NCBI RefSeq assembly: GCF_002218085.1
Contig: NZ_BDUC01000001.1
Span: 1,179,955 to 1,243,954, forward strand
Length of the DNA: 64,000 bases
Source of the DNA: Tolypothrix sp. NIES-4075
GTDB taxonomy: Bacteria > Cyanobacteriota > Cyanobacteriia > Cyanobacteriales > Nostocaceae
Reading direction: 5' to 3'
Part shown: positions 53,359-61,734 of the stretch, piece by piece
Position numbering within the stretch: position 1 is the stretch's first letter
How the letters are laid out: the number at the start of each line of letters is the position of its first letter
Program-made: the position numbers and the translations under genes
Notes under the pieces: generated by a model
Seen by the model: only the letters and a program-made list of their open reading frames with translations
Databases searched by the model: none
Told to the model about the DNA's origin: nothing

Positions 53359-53631
53359 GTGGAAATTAAAATTGAGCATCAACCAAGTCTAGAACATTTG
53401 CACAACTTAGGTGTGTTCGCATGGGACATTTGGGAAAAAGAAATCTCAAAATTTCCCTGGACTTATGATTCTCAAGAAACTTGTTACTTTTTAGCAGGTA
53501 ATGTCATAGTTACCCCTGATGGGGGACAACCAGTACAAATGGGTCAGGGTGATTTAGTAATTTTTCCAGCAGGAATGTCGTGTATGTGGGAAATTACCAG
53601 CGACGTGAAAAAACATTATTTCTTTGATTAG
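53359..53631 (+). CDS. Small single-domain cupin (DUF861-like)
   Basis: A 90-residue metal-binding beta-barrel protein. Cupin motifs are short: WTYDSQETCYFLAGNVIVTP (Glu-metal motif) and GDLVIFPAGMSCMWEI. The ethanolamine or ureidoglycine-type cupins (DUF861) share the W-x-Y-D...E-x-x-x-L-x-G pattern. Starts with GTG 53359. Catalytic or binding role unknown. Adjacent to the PF06967 gene, so possibly linked to nitrogen or metal metabolism; this is inference. Confidence 0.85.
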   Translation: MEIKIEHQPSLEHLHNLGVFAWDIWEKEISKFPWTYDSQETCYFLAGNVIVTPDGGQPVQMGQGDLVIFPAGMSCMWEITSDVKKHYFFD

Positions 53632-53945
53632 TCAAGAATCAAGCAATTAGCTTTTAGCTAAAACGCTATAAAAGACAGCTACACATATCACAAATTGAAC
53701 TAATTGACAAGTTCGATATCATAGCAGTCTCCAAATAATTTTTTCTTCTCTTCACACCGCACATTTGATAGCTAGCAGCTTTTTGTCGCTTTATTTAAAT
53801 AAAGAACGCTCAAATTTTCGATTTTAACGGCTAAAGCCGTTACTACGTTCAAACGTATTCTTCAGACATCGCTCATAATCATGTTAGTGGGGGTTTGCCA
53901 GATAAAGATGCTCCACGGCAATTTTGATCGGGATTCTGAAAAAAG
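53632..53945. other. Intergenic region before the creatininase-family gene
   Basis: About 310 bases. Contains agcttttagct (53651-53661) and the REP-like taacggctaaagccgttactac at 53824-53845. No gene. Confidence 0.45.
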
Positions 53946-54692
53946 ATGTTATTACATTTGAGTACGTGGCAGGAAGTTGAAGCTTATTTACAGCAATCTC
54001 GTGGTATAATCCTTCCTATAGGTTCCACTGAACAACATGGACCAACAGGATTAATTGGAACTGATGCGATTTGTGCAGAAGCGATCGCTCGTGGTGTTGG
54101 TGAAGCAACTCAAGCATTAGTCGGTCCGACAATCAATGTGGGCATGGCGCTGCATCACACCGCTTTCCCCGGTACAATCAGTTTGCGTCCCAGCACTTTG
54201 ATTTTGCTGGTAAAAGAGTATGTAACTTGTTTAACTAAAGCTGGTTTTACCAAGTTCTATTTTATCAACGGACACGGTGGTAATATCGCCACCCTGAAAT
54301 CTGCTTTTTCCGAAACTTACGCGCACTTGGAAGATTTGCAGATTGCCAATGCCCAAAAAGTGCAATGTCAAGTTGCAAACTGGTTTATGTGCGGTTCTGT
54401 ATATAAACTAGCTAAAGAATTATACGGCAATCAAGAAGGTTCTCACGCAACGCCGAGTGAAGTAGCTTTGACCCAGTACGTTTATCCAGAAGCGATTAAA
54501 CAAGCACCCCTATCAACAGAAGTAGGAACCGGACATAAGATTTATGGTGCAGCGAACTTTCGTCAACATTACCCAGATGGACGTATGGGTTCAAATCCCG
54601 CATTAGCGACACCAGAACACGGTAAGCAGTTTTATGACTTAGCGGTGAAAGAACTCAGCAACGATTATTTAGAATTTGTCAACGCAGAATAA
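53946..54692 (+). CDS. Creatininase-family amidohydrolase
   Basis: Zinc/manganese-dependent amidohydrolase fold of 248 residues; members open lactam or formamide rings in creatinine, riboflavin/F420 and other pathways. Metal ligands are visible in ILPIGSTEQHGPTGLIGTDA (Glu/His/Asp) and FINGHGGNIATL (His), with Glu in NQEGSHATPSEVALT. Alternative family members in cyanobacteria lack a tested substrate. Start ATG 53946 without a clear ribosome site. It lies 314 bases after the cupin gene, so perhaps not in its operon. Confidence 0.9.
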   Translation: MLLHLSTWQEVEAYLQQSRGIILPIGSTEQHGPTGLIGTDAICAEAIARGVGEATQALVGPTINVGMALHHTAFPGTISLRPSTLILLVKEYVTCLTKAGFTKFYFINGHGGNIATLKSAFSETYAHLEDLQIANAQKVQCQVANWFMCGSVYKLAKELYGNQEGSHATPSEVALTQYVYPEAIKQAPLSTEVGTGHKIYGAANFRQHYPDGRMGSNPALATPEHGKQFYDLAVKELSNDYLEFVNAE

Positions 54693-54878
54693 ATTTACGC
54701 AAAAACGTGCAGCGGATGTAGCGGATGATTTAACGGCATCGGTTAAATCATCAAATAACAAGTCTCAAGGGTGACTAAATCGTAAACGAGACGGTATATT
54801 TTCGATATAGTCGCAGTTATATAGCGAACTACTCCAAGTTATGGAGTCCTTGAACATCCAACGAAGAATAAGCAAATT

Positions 54879-56075
54879 ATGATCGACTTTAGCCTGACTC
54901 AAGAACAACTTTTGTTGCAGAAGACAGCGCGTGACTTTGCCGAAAGCGAGATTAAGCCGATCGCTAAGATAATTGACGAATCTAACGATCCTAATATCAT
55001 ACCTTGGGATTTTTGTCAAGGCGTATTTCGCAAAGGAGCCGATTTAGGATTTACGTCTTTGCTGCTTCCACAAGAATACGGTGGTATGGGTGGAAAGTGT
55101 ATAGATTTGGTTTTGGTTCAAGAAGAACTCGGCGTTGCTGATGTCAGCATAGCCTGTAGCTACTTCAATCTTACCGCGAGCATGTCCCTTTTCCTTACCA
55201 GAGCCGGCACCCAAGAACAGCAAAAGCGGATGTTGTCGTCTGCAAGCTCGTCTTCGCCTCATCTGTTTAGTGTCGCAGAAAGTGAGCCAAACGTGGCAAG
55301 CTCGGATCTCTTTTGTCCATCACCCGATCCCCAAATTGGAATGAAGACATTTGCTTCTTCAGATGGCGATCGCTACGTCCTCAACGGCAATAAGTCGGGG
55401 TTAATCACAAATGCTGGTATCGCCGATGCATATTTTATCATGGCACGCACATCTCTAGACAAACCGATGCGAGAGAGCATGTCTATGTTCTACGTGCCGG
55501 CTGATACACCGGGTCTGAAGTTCGGCAAGAGAACTCAGATGATTGGCTGGAAACCCTCTCATCACACTGAAATCTACCTCGACAACGTGCGGGTGGCTGC
55601 GGAAAATCTGATTGGGCAAGAGGGACAAGCTGGTGCGCTTTTGATGTTGCTTCCTGAAGTGTCTATCGGACTAGCAGCTAGCCATGTAGGTTTGGCTCGT
55701 GCAGCGTATGAATACGCGCTCAATTATGCCAAGCAGCGGGTAAGCTGGGGTCGTCCGATTATTGAGCATCAAGCTGTGGCTTTAAAGCTAGCTGATATGA
55801 TGGTGAATACGCAGGCTGCACGATTGATGGTGTGGGATGCAGCGATCGCAGCAGACACCGATCCTCAAGTTGCTGCGACGGTTAAGGCACCGGCAGCCAA
55901 GACGTTTGCGGTGGATGTGGCAATTAAGAACGCGCAAACAGCAGTTGAGATTCTCGGTGGTTCTGGAATCACTAAAGAGTATCAAACGGGCAAATTTTTG
56001 AATGACGCTTGGATCGGATATTCCTGTGACTTCACGCGAGAGATATTGCGGCTTGGTTTGGTAAACTTTATTTAA
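54879..56075 (+). CDS. Acyl-CoA dehydrogenase-family flavoprotein with Asp at the catalytic position
   Basis: FAD-dependent enzyme fold, 398 residues. N-domain MIDFSLTQEQLLLQKTARDFAE, substrate/FAD motifs LVLVQEELGVADVSIACSYF, YVLNGNKSGLITNAGIADAY, MIGWKPSHHTEIYLDNVRV, and the C-domain QAVALKLADMM and EILGGSGITKEYQTGKF. At the site where short/medium-chain enzymes have Glu within IYEGT, this protein has YSCDFT, placing Asp384 there. Cyanobacteria generally lack beta-oxidation, so a specialised, possibly acquired role is likely. Also odd: SSASSSSPHLF, a Ser-rich insertion after the first domain. Substrate unknown. Confidence 0.85.
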   Translation: MIDFSLTQEQLLLQKTARDFAESEIKPIAKIIDESNDPNIIPWDFCQGVFRKGADLGFTSLLLPQEYGGMGGKCIDLVLVQEELGVADVSIACSYFNLTASMSLFLTRAGTQEQQKRMLSSASSSSPHLFSVAESEPNVASSDLFCPSPDPQIGMKTFASSDGDRYVLNGNKSGLITNAGIADAYFIMARTSLDKPMRESMSMFYVPADTPGLKFGKRTQMIGWKPSHHTEIYLDNVRVAAENLIGQEGQAGALLMLLPEVSIGLAASHVGLARAAYEYALNYAKQRVSWGRPIIEHQAVALKLADMMVNTQAARLMVWDAAIAADTDPQVAATVKAPAAKTFAVDVAIKNAQTAVEILGGSGITKEYQTGKFLNDAWIGYSCDFTREILRLGLVNFI

Positions 56076-56144
56076 ACCACAGATAAACACAGATGAATTT
56101 GATACATTTGTGTTTATCTGTAGTTAAAACCAAATATCAGTTGT

Positions 56145-57536
56145 TCAACTACGAGCGATACCTTCTTCACGCGCTGCACGTTGCACAGCACTAGAAACAG
56201 CGCTGACAACTCGCTCATCAAAGACTGAAGGTATAATATGTTCGCGATTCAAATCTGAAGGTTTAACCAAAGAAGCGATCGCACTAGCAGCTTCTAGATA
56301 CATTAGTACGGAAATCGTTCCCGCTCGACAATCTAAAGCACCACGAAATACCCCTGGAAACGCCAAAACGTTATTAATTTGGTTTGGATAGTCACTGCGT
56401 CCGGTAGCGATGACAGCAACATATGAGCTGACCAACTCTGGCTGAATTTCCGGAATCGGATTTGCCATTGCAAAGACGATCGCATCTTTCGCCATTGATT
56501 GTACCATTTCCGGTGTCAATACTCCGGGGGCGCTGACACCGATAAATACATCTGCACCTTGCATTGCACCAGCTAAAGTACCCTGCGCTTTTACCGCAAA
56601 TTCCCGCTTTTCCTCGGTTAAGTCGGTGCGACTGTTCGAGATAATGCCTTTTGAGTCGCACATCCAGATTTTTTCTGCGCCGGCTTTGCGGAGTAAACGA
56701 GCGATCGCTACTCCAGCAGCACCCGCACCGTTAATCACAATACGGATTTCCGCCATTGACTTATGTACTAACTTCAGGGCGTTAAATAACGCTGCTAAAG
56801 TCACAATTGCCGTACCATGCTGATCGTCGTGAAAAACGGGGATATCTAACTCACTTCGCAGTCTTCGTTCAATTTCAAAGCAGCGAGGAGCTGCGATATC
56901 CTCTAAATTCACTCCCCCAAAAACCGGAGCGAGATTTTTTACTGTACGGACAATTTCATCTGTATCTTGAGTTGCAAGGCAAATCGGGAAAGCATCGATG
57001 CCTGCAAATTCTTTAAACAGCATCGCTTTTCCTTCCATCACTGGCAGAGCGGCATCGGGACCGAGATTGCCCAAACCTAAAACAGCGCTGCCATCTGTAA
57101 CAATCGCGACAGTATTTTTTTTGATAGTTAGGTTGTAAACTTCTTCGGGATTTTGGGCGATCGCTGTACAAATTCTACCGACTCCAGGCGTATAAGCCAT
57201 TGCTAGGTCAGAGACACTCTTGAGGGGAATTCTGCTAGTAATGCTGATTTTACCGCCGCGATGTAAATTAAACGTGCGATCATAGACATTCACCACCTTG
57301 ATGTCTGGTAAAGCTTTTACCGCTTGGACAATAGTTTCAGCGTGTTCGGTGCTAGCTGCATCCACAGTGATATCGCGGGTGGAAAAAGAGCGCGTTTGCT
57401 CAATTAAATCAATTTGACCCAGATTACCACCACAGGTTGCGATCGCCTGTGTCACAGAAGCCAACATTCCTATACGGTTAGGAATTTCTAAGCGAATCGT
57501 CAAACTAAAACTCGAATTCGGTGTTAAGGCTACCAT
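56145..57536 (-). CDS. Malic enzyme with N-terminal ACT domain
   Basis: Oxidative decarboxylation of malate to pyruvate with NAD(P). Residues 1-85 are an ACT regulatory domain (SLTIRLEIPNRIGMLASVTQAI). The catalytic part has AMAYTPGVGRICTAIA (Tyr), LPVMEGKAMLFKEFAGIDAFP (Lys), the metal-binding NLEDIAAPRCFEIERRL then PVFHDDQHGTAIV, and a nucleotide fold at VINGAGAAGVAIARLL. At 463 residues it is the ACT-malic form common in cyanobacteria. Whether NAD or NADP is preferred cannot be seen. Start ATG 57536. PEP carboxylase lies at the right end of the window but is not operon-linked. Confidence 0.93.
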   Translation of the reverse strand: MVALTPNSSFSLTIRLEIPNRIGMLASVTQAIATCGGNLGQIDLIEQTRSFSTRDITVDAASTEHAETIVQAVKALPDIKVVNVYDRTFNLHRGGKISITSRIPLKSVSDLAMAYTPGVGRICTAIAQNPEEVYNLTIKKNTVAIVTDGSAVLGLGNLGPDAALPVMEGKAMLFKEFAGIDAFPICLATQDTDEIVRTVKNLAPVFGGVNLEDIAAPRCFEIERRLRSELDIPVFHDDQHGTAIVTLAALFNALKLVHKSMAEIRIVINGAGAAGVAIARLLRKAGAEKIWMCDSKGIISNSRTDLTEEKREFAVKAQGTLAGAMQGADVFIGVSAPGVLTPEMVQSMAKDAIVFAMANPIPEIQPELVSSYVAVIATGRSDYPNQINNVLAFPGVFRGALDCRAGTISVLMYLEAASAIASLVKPSDLNREHIIPSVFDERVVSAVSSAVQRAAREEGIARS

Positions 57537-57591
57537 CGTGATTTTACATTTTAAATATTTGATTTTATATTGAATTGATTTAAAATTTCAC

Positions 57592-57697
57592 ATAGCCTTT
57601 AGGCTGAAGCCTGAGGCTATACGAACAAAGCCTGCCTCCGCAGGCTAAAAACCCAATTTTTTCATAGCCCACGCAGGTGGGCTTTGCTCGTATAGCC
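57592..57697. repeat. Large hairpin repeat with GGCTATACGA / TCGTATAGCC ends
   Basis: Outer arms 57615-57624 and 57688-57697 pair perfectly. Inside, agcctgcctccgcaggct and agcccacgcaggtgggct form two more hairpins. A smaller palindrome (atagcctttaggct/agcctgaggctat) precedes it at 57592-57620. Four stacked hairpins suggest a mobile intergenic element. Confidence 0.7.
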
Positions 57698-57758
57698 GTA
57701 CCCTTTAAGGTGTCGGTTAATTTGAAAACAGTCCCCAGTCCCTAGTCCCCAGTCCCCT

Positions 57759-58433
57759 TCATGCCATCGGTTGAGGTTCTTTGACTTTCGCTGCCAACGA
57801 CGTTGGGTCAACTGATTTTAGTTCACCGTGGTTGAGTGTCCAGCAACTGTCAGCGATCGCTAACATATCCCCAGCATCATGTGTCACAACTAACAGTGTC
57901 CAATGTTGTTTCAGCTTTGCTAATAAGTTTACCAATTGCCGACGCATTGACCAATCTAAGCCCGCTGTCGGTTCGTCCAGCAAAAGAACGTGTGGTTGGC
58001 GAATCAATTGTACCGCCAAAGCCAAACGTCGCTGCTGACCTCCACTTAAAGCATGAGGTGGTGTACTCAGAGATAAATGCTCTAATCCAACTTCTGTAAG
58101 TGCTTCTCTAACTCGGTCTGACCCTAGCTCTGGATGCCCTAAACGCAATTCTTCTAAAATAGTACCACCGCAAAAATGCCGCTCTGGAAACTGAAACACC
58201 AACCCGGCTAATTGTTGTAATTGTTCGGCTATAAGTACTTGTTCCCGCCATAAGACTCCGCCAGATGTCGGTTCGGCTAATCCTGATAAAATTTCTAGTA
58301 AGGTACTTTTGCCGGAACCAGAAGGACCAATAATTAAACCTAGTTGTTGCGCTGGTAAGTCCAAATTGAGTGATTTGAGAATTGGTGTAGGGCAAGCTGT
58401 GGGATGATAAATTAGATTTCTGAGATAGAGCAT
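57759..58433 (-). CDS. ECF/CbiO-like ABC transporter ATPase
   Basis: A 224-residue ATP-binding cassette of the energy-coupling-factor type, energising uptake of a vitamin or metal. Walker A GLIIGPSGSGKSTLLEILSG, the group-typical VFQFPERHFCG after the Q-loop, signature ALSGGQQRRLALAVQLI, Walker B HVLLLDEPTAGLDW and VVTHDAGDM. EcfT or an S-component is not adjacent. The FQFPE motif separates it from DevA/LolD types. Start ATG 58433; short for the family. The transported compound is unknown. Confidence 0.88.
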   Translation of the reverse strand: MLYLRNLIYHPTACPTPILKSLNLDLPAQQLGLIIGPSGSGKSTLLEILSGLAEPTSGGVLWREQVLIAEQLQQLAGLVFQFPERHFCGGTILEELRLGHPELGSDRVREALTEVGLEHLSLSTPPHALSGGQQRRLALAVQLIRQPHVLLLDEPTAGLDWSMRRQLVNLLAKLKQHWTLLVVTHDAGDMLAIADSCWTLNHGELKSVDPTSLAAKVKEPQPMA

Positions 58434-58758
58434 TTGTTAAGATTACCAAAAAGTCAGCAAATTACTGATTAACTACACTAAGAACAACTAAAAAATTCCG
58501 AAAATTTCTCTAGTTAATTACCTACCTAAAAAAATTAATCACTTGAGCAAGAAAAATCCATCTTCTTACCGAAGTGTACTTTTCTTTATTGTGGCAGACT
58601 TACCCTTGGTCAATAGCTATAACATGCATGAAAACTTGGAAAAGTTACCAAGGTTAAATTGTGTATAAAATTTTTGACGCGAAAGCGCAAGCAACCAGTT
58701 TTTTAGATTTTAAGTAACAAATAAAACAATTTCAAGCGTAATTATTCTGAGGTTAACA
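58434..58758. other. Divergent promoter region, ECF ATPase and TPR gene
   Basis: About 325 AT-rich bases between two divergent starts. No hairpin array or RNA recognised. Confidence 0.45.
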
Positions 58759-59694
58759 ATGACTAAATGGTTTTACGTTCCTCAAAAAATAGTGTCATCC
58801 TTACTTGGTCGGCTGGCTCAAGCAAGTTTTGCAGTAGCGATCGCCCTCATGTGGCTAAATCCATCTTTAGCTGCCGATCCTTTTCGTACTAACGACCAAA
58901 GGAAAATTGGCGACAAGACAGAAGCAGCTTTTAAGGCAATTTTCCAACAAGGTAACTACAAAGAGGCAGAGCTTTACTTACAACAAGCCGAATCTAGTGA
59001 ACCAAATGAACCACTAGCTTATGCGATGAAGGCATCTTTAGCATACGCTAATAAAGATTTGTCTGCTTTAGACACATACAGTAAGAAAACACTGGAAACC
59101 GGACAAAATCTGATTGCTGTAGACCCATTGCGTGGCAATTTATACACTGCTGTCGGTCATTTTTTAGAAGGTGCGGTAATTCTCCAGCGTCAGGGTACAG
59201 TTAGCGGGGCGCCGCAAGCTTTGACTCGGTTGCGACAAGTTTATCAATATTTAGACAAAGCAGAAGCCGTTTCTGCCAACGATCCAGAACTGAATTTAAT
59301 TAAGGGCTATATGGATTTGATGCTAGCCGTTAATCTACCTTTTGCCAATCCAGAGCAAGCGATTGAACGCTTAGAAAAAAATGCCGCTCCTCAATATTTA
59401 GCCAATCGCGGTGTTGCTCTTGCCTACCGGGACTTAAAACAGTACTCTCAAGCACTAGAGTATGCAAATCGAGCGCTGAAAACAACATCTGATAACCCGG
59501 AGATGTATTATCTAAAAGGGCAAATCCTCCAAGAACAGGGGAAAAAAGAAAAAAGCAAGCCAATGATACAAGAAGCGATCGCTAATTTTGACAAAGCACT
59601 AGCAAAAAAATCCCAACTTCCAGCTGGTTTAGTCAAACAGATTGAACGCGAACGTCGTAGTGCTACAAACCGCCTAAATAATACTGGAAGCTAA
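58759..59694 (+). CDS. Exported TPR-repeat protein (Sll0314/Alr1548 family)
   Basis: Secreted helical-repeat protein of unknown function, conserved in cyanobacteria. Signal peptide: basic start then LAQASFAVAIALMWLNPSLAAD, with cleavage expected after AxA around residue 39. Helical pairs follow (GNYKEAELYLQQAESSEPNE, KAEAVSANDPELNLIKGYM, RDLKQYSQALEYANRALKT, NPEMYYLKGQILQEQGKKEK), typical of TPRs. The 311 residues match the named family. ATG 58759 has GAGGT upstream. Acts presumably in the periplasm or thylakoid lumen as a scaffold. Confidence 0.9.
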   Translation: MTKWFYVPQKIVSSLLGRLAQASFAVAIALMWLNPSLAADPFRTNDQRKIGDKTEAAFKAIFQQGNYKEAELYLQQAESSEPNEPLAYAMKASLAYANKDLSALDTYSKKTLETGQNLIAVDPLRGNLYTAVGHFLEGAVILQRQGTVSGAPQALTRLRQVYQYLDKAEAVSANDPELNLIKGYMDLMLAVNLPFANPEQAIERLEKNAAPQYLANRGVALAYRDLKQYSQALEYANRALKTTSDNPEMYYLKGQILQEQGKKEKSKPMIQEAIANFDKALAKKSQLPAGLVKQIERERRSATNRLNNTGS

Positions 59695-59696
59695 TT

Positions 59697-59818
59697 TGGC
59701 AATTGGTAATAGGGAATTGGTAATTGGTAATTGGGCTTTTCCCCATTCCCCATTATCCATTCCCCATTACCCATTCCCCATTCCCCATTACCCATTACCC
59801 ATTCCCCATTCCCAACTT
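59697..59818. repeat. GGTAATTGG then CCCATTACCC tract
   Basis: Direct units aattggtaatagggaattgg, then about eight copies of attccccattaccc. Hairpin-capable. It fills the gap before the DUF3531 gene and produces a false in-frame extension of it (Pro-Ile-Pro-His-Tyr repeats). Confidence 0.75.
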
Positions 59819-59821
59819 GAA

Positions 59822-60274
59822 ATGCATATTCAATTTCGCGAATTTAATCCTTTTGATGTTTGGATTTGGCTATGTTTCACTACAATTCCCTCTGAACGAG
59901 AAAAGCAGTATGTAGAAGAAGTTTTCAATTCTTGGTTTTATTTAGGCAAATTAGGTGCATTTAATGCCGAAAATCTTCAAGTACAGGAAACGGGACTTGA
60001 GCTAAGTTATATGAATTATGATTCCAAAGGTTATGACAAAAGCTTGTTAGCGCTGATGCATAATATGGGTGAGTTTGAATATCAAGGAACCTGGGCACGT
60101 TGTTGGTTTGATTTGGGAACTAGTGATGCGATCGCTCTCGATATTTTAATTAATTCTCTCACACAATTGAGTGAGGAATATGTCACCATTGAGCAATTAT
60201 ATATCGGTGGCGAAAATGATGATTGGTCTGTGGAAGATAGCGAGAGTAATCAATTTTCGTCGCATAATAATTAA
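59822..60274 (+). CDS. DUF3531 family protein
   Basis: Conserved cyanobacterial and plastid-lineage protein of unknown function (150 residues). Seen: MHIQFREFNPFDVWIWLCF, SEREKQYVEEVFNSWFYLGKL, ENLQVQETGLELSYMNYDS and GTWARCWFDLGTSDAIALDIL, the core of this family. The ATG at 59822 is chosen because upstream codons are from the repeat tract. The C-terminus is acidic, then Ser/Asn-rich. No membrane helix. It precedes the Nudix pair by 12 bases, so these three may be co-transcribed. Confidence 0.9.
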   Translation: MHIQFREFNPFDVWIWLCFTTIPSEREKQYVEEVFNSWFYLGKLGAFNAENLQVQETGLELSYMNYDSKGYDKSLLALMHNMGEFEYQGTWARCWFDLGTSDAIALDILINSLTQLSEEYVTIEQLYIGGENDDWSVEDSESNQFSSHNN

Positions 60275-60286
60275 TTTTTAACAACA

Positions 60287-60739
60287 ATGCATAAACCAGG
60301 TGAAATTCGCGTTTTAGCTTTGGGACTAATTCGACAAGGCGATAACGCAAAGCGTACGCAGGGCGAACGTACTTTTATTTCCCAAGGCTACGATCCAGTT
60401 AAGCAACAAACTTTTTACCGCGCAATGGGTGGTGGTGTTGACTTTGGGGAAACCAGTTTAGAAGCACTTCAGCGAGAATTTCAAGAAGAAATCCAAGCGG
60501 AATTAACCAACATTCATTACTTGGGTTGTATAGAAAATATTTTCACTTTTAACGGTAAACAAGGTCACGAAATCTTGCAAATATATCAATGTGATTTTGT
60601 CGATCCCAAGTTTTATCAACTGGAAAATTTAGTCTTTGCTGAAGGTGAAAGACAAAAAACAGCGCTTTGGGTAGAAATTAGTCGTTTTAAATCAGGAGAA
60701 TTAAAGTTAGTACCGGAGCAGTTTTTAGAGTATTTATAA
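60287..60739 (+). CDS. Nudix hydrolase (first of a tandem pair)
   Basis: Small pyrophosphohydrolase fold, 150 residues. Nudix box GGVDFGETSLEALQREFQEE is clear, with the box's terminal Gly replaced by Gln (EEIQAE). The paralogue after it has the same substitution. Between the first strand and YDPVKQ lies an 8-residue insertion (about GDNAKRTQGER) encoded by cgcaaagcgtacgcagggcg, resembling repeat DNA; the second copy lacks it. Its stop codon TAA overlaps the ATG of the next gene (TAATG). Substrate unknown. Confidence 0.9.
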   Translation: MHKPGEIRVLALGLIRQGDNAKRTQGERTFISQGYDPVKQQTFYRAMGGGVDFGETSLEALQREFQEEIQAELTNIHYLGCIENIFTFNGKQGHEILQIYQCDFVDPKFYQLENLVFAEGERQKTALWVEISRFKSGELKLVPEQFLEYL

Positions 60740-61170
60740 TGAAGCAACCAAGCAAAATACAAGTGAAAGTATTTGGCTTAATTCGAGATAAAGAAAAGCT
60801 TTTTGTTTCTGAAGACTACGATAGCGTGAAGCAAGAAAAATATTACCGCGCTTTAGGTGGTAGTATTGAATTTGGTGAAACTAGCCACGCAGCCCTACAA
60901 AGAGAGTTTCAAGAAGAAATTCAAGCAAAATTAACCAATATTCGCTATCTGGGTAGTTTGGAAAACCTATTTACTTATGAAGGTAAATCAGGACACGAAA
61001 TTGTTCAAGTTTATGAATGTGATTTTGTCGATTCTAAATTTTATCAACTGGAAAAATTAGTTTTTTTTGAAGCCGATAATTCTCAACATCAAGCGATGTG
61101 GATAGATATTTATCGCTTCAAATCAGGTGAGTTGAGACTAGTACCTGAGCAGTTTGGCGATTATTTGTAA
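60739..61170 (+). CDS. Nudix hydrolase (second of a tandem pair)
   Basis: A 143-residue Nudix protein clearly duplicated from the preceding gene: both share YLGS/CxENxFT, GHEI, CDFVD, KFYQLE, FKSGELxLVPEQF. Nudix box GSIEFGETSHAALQREFQEE is intact except for the final Gly. Start overlaps the preceding stop by one base, implying translational coupling and perhaps a heterodimer. Substrate not predictable; likely an NDP-linked or nucleoside compound. Confidence 0.91.
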   Translation: MKQPSKIQVKVFGLIRDKEKLFVSEDYDSVKQEKYYRALGGSIEFGETSHAALQREFQEEIQAKLTNIRYLGSLENLFTYEGKSGHEIVQVYECDFVDSKFYQLEKLVFFEADNSQHQAMWIDIYRFKSGELRLVPEQFGDYL

Positions 61171-61222
61171 AGATGAGACGGGGCAATATGATAGTAACCT
61201 GACTTCTCCCCATCTCTTAAAT

Positions 61223-61528
61223 TCACTTACCGCCATAGAAAAAGGCAATTTCTTTCTCTTTCAGAGGAGCAAAACCAGCGTCTACAAGCTTTTTATCGAG
61301 TTCTGCTTGGGGAATGTGTTTTGCGCCAATTCGGACGATGCGCGATCGCATTGTATTAGATACGCCACTGCGCTGTCTATTTGCCTCTAGCGCCATAACT
61401 TCGGTGTACAGTTCTAACTTGGCAGGGGGAATCGGCGAACCGTCAAAATCAATTCCTTGGGCGATCGCTTCATCAATCGCATCTGCACCTGTGGTAGTTT
61501 GATTTCCTGGGTTAATTTCAGCAGGCAT
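61223..61528 (-). CDS. Small conserved cyanobacterial protein (possibly DUF4090)
   Basis: A 101-residue acidic cytosolic protein. TGADAIDEAIAQGIDFDGSP, KLELYTEVMALEANRQRSGV, SNTMRSRIVRIGAKHIPQAE and PLKEKEIAFFYGGK look like the DUF4090 family of cyanobacteria, from memory only. Function unknown. Start ATG 61528. It is convergent with the Nudix pair. The regular length and codon use support it. Confidence 0.7.
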   Translation of the reverse strand: MPAEINPGNQTTTGADAIDEAIAQGIDFDGSPIPPAKLELYTEVMALEANRQRSGVSNTMRSRIVRIGAKHIPQAELDKKLVDAGFAPLKEKEIAFFYGGK

Positions 61529-61734
61529 GACAATTTAATTAGTCTAAAGGCTATAAGTAGATTTTACCAGCCTTAGGTATTGGGGAATGGTGAGTGGGCA
61601 ATGAGCAATGGTGAAATCAAAATTGTCTACTTTCTACTTCCCACAATCTTGTTACTCTATGTTTGCAGCTACGCTTGTCAGTTTGAGAGTTTTTGGTTTA
61701 ATCTCAAACGAATGGTGTCGCAATAGGTGGTGCT

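Noticed and set aside
59696..59821. 42-codon N-terminal extension of the DUF3531 protein
   Set aside because: Pro/His/Tyr repeats come from the low-complexity tract; the family begins at MHIQFREF.
61154..61390. 78-codon plus-strand frame after the second Nudix gene
   Set aside because: It overlaps the better-supported minus-strand small gene and its product is not conserved-looking.
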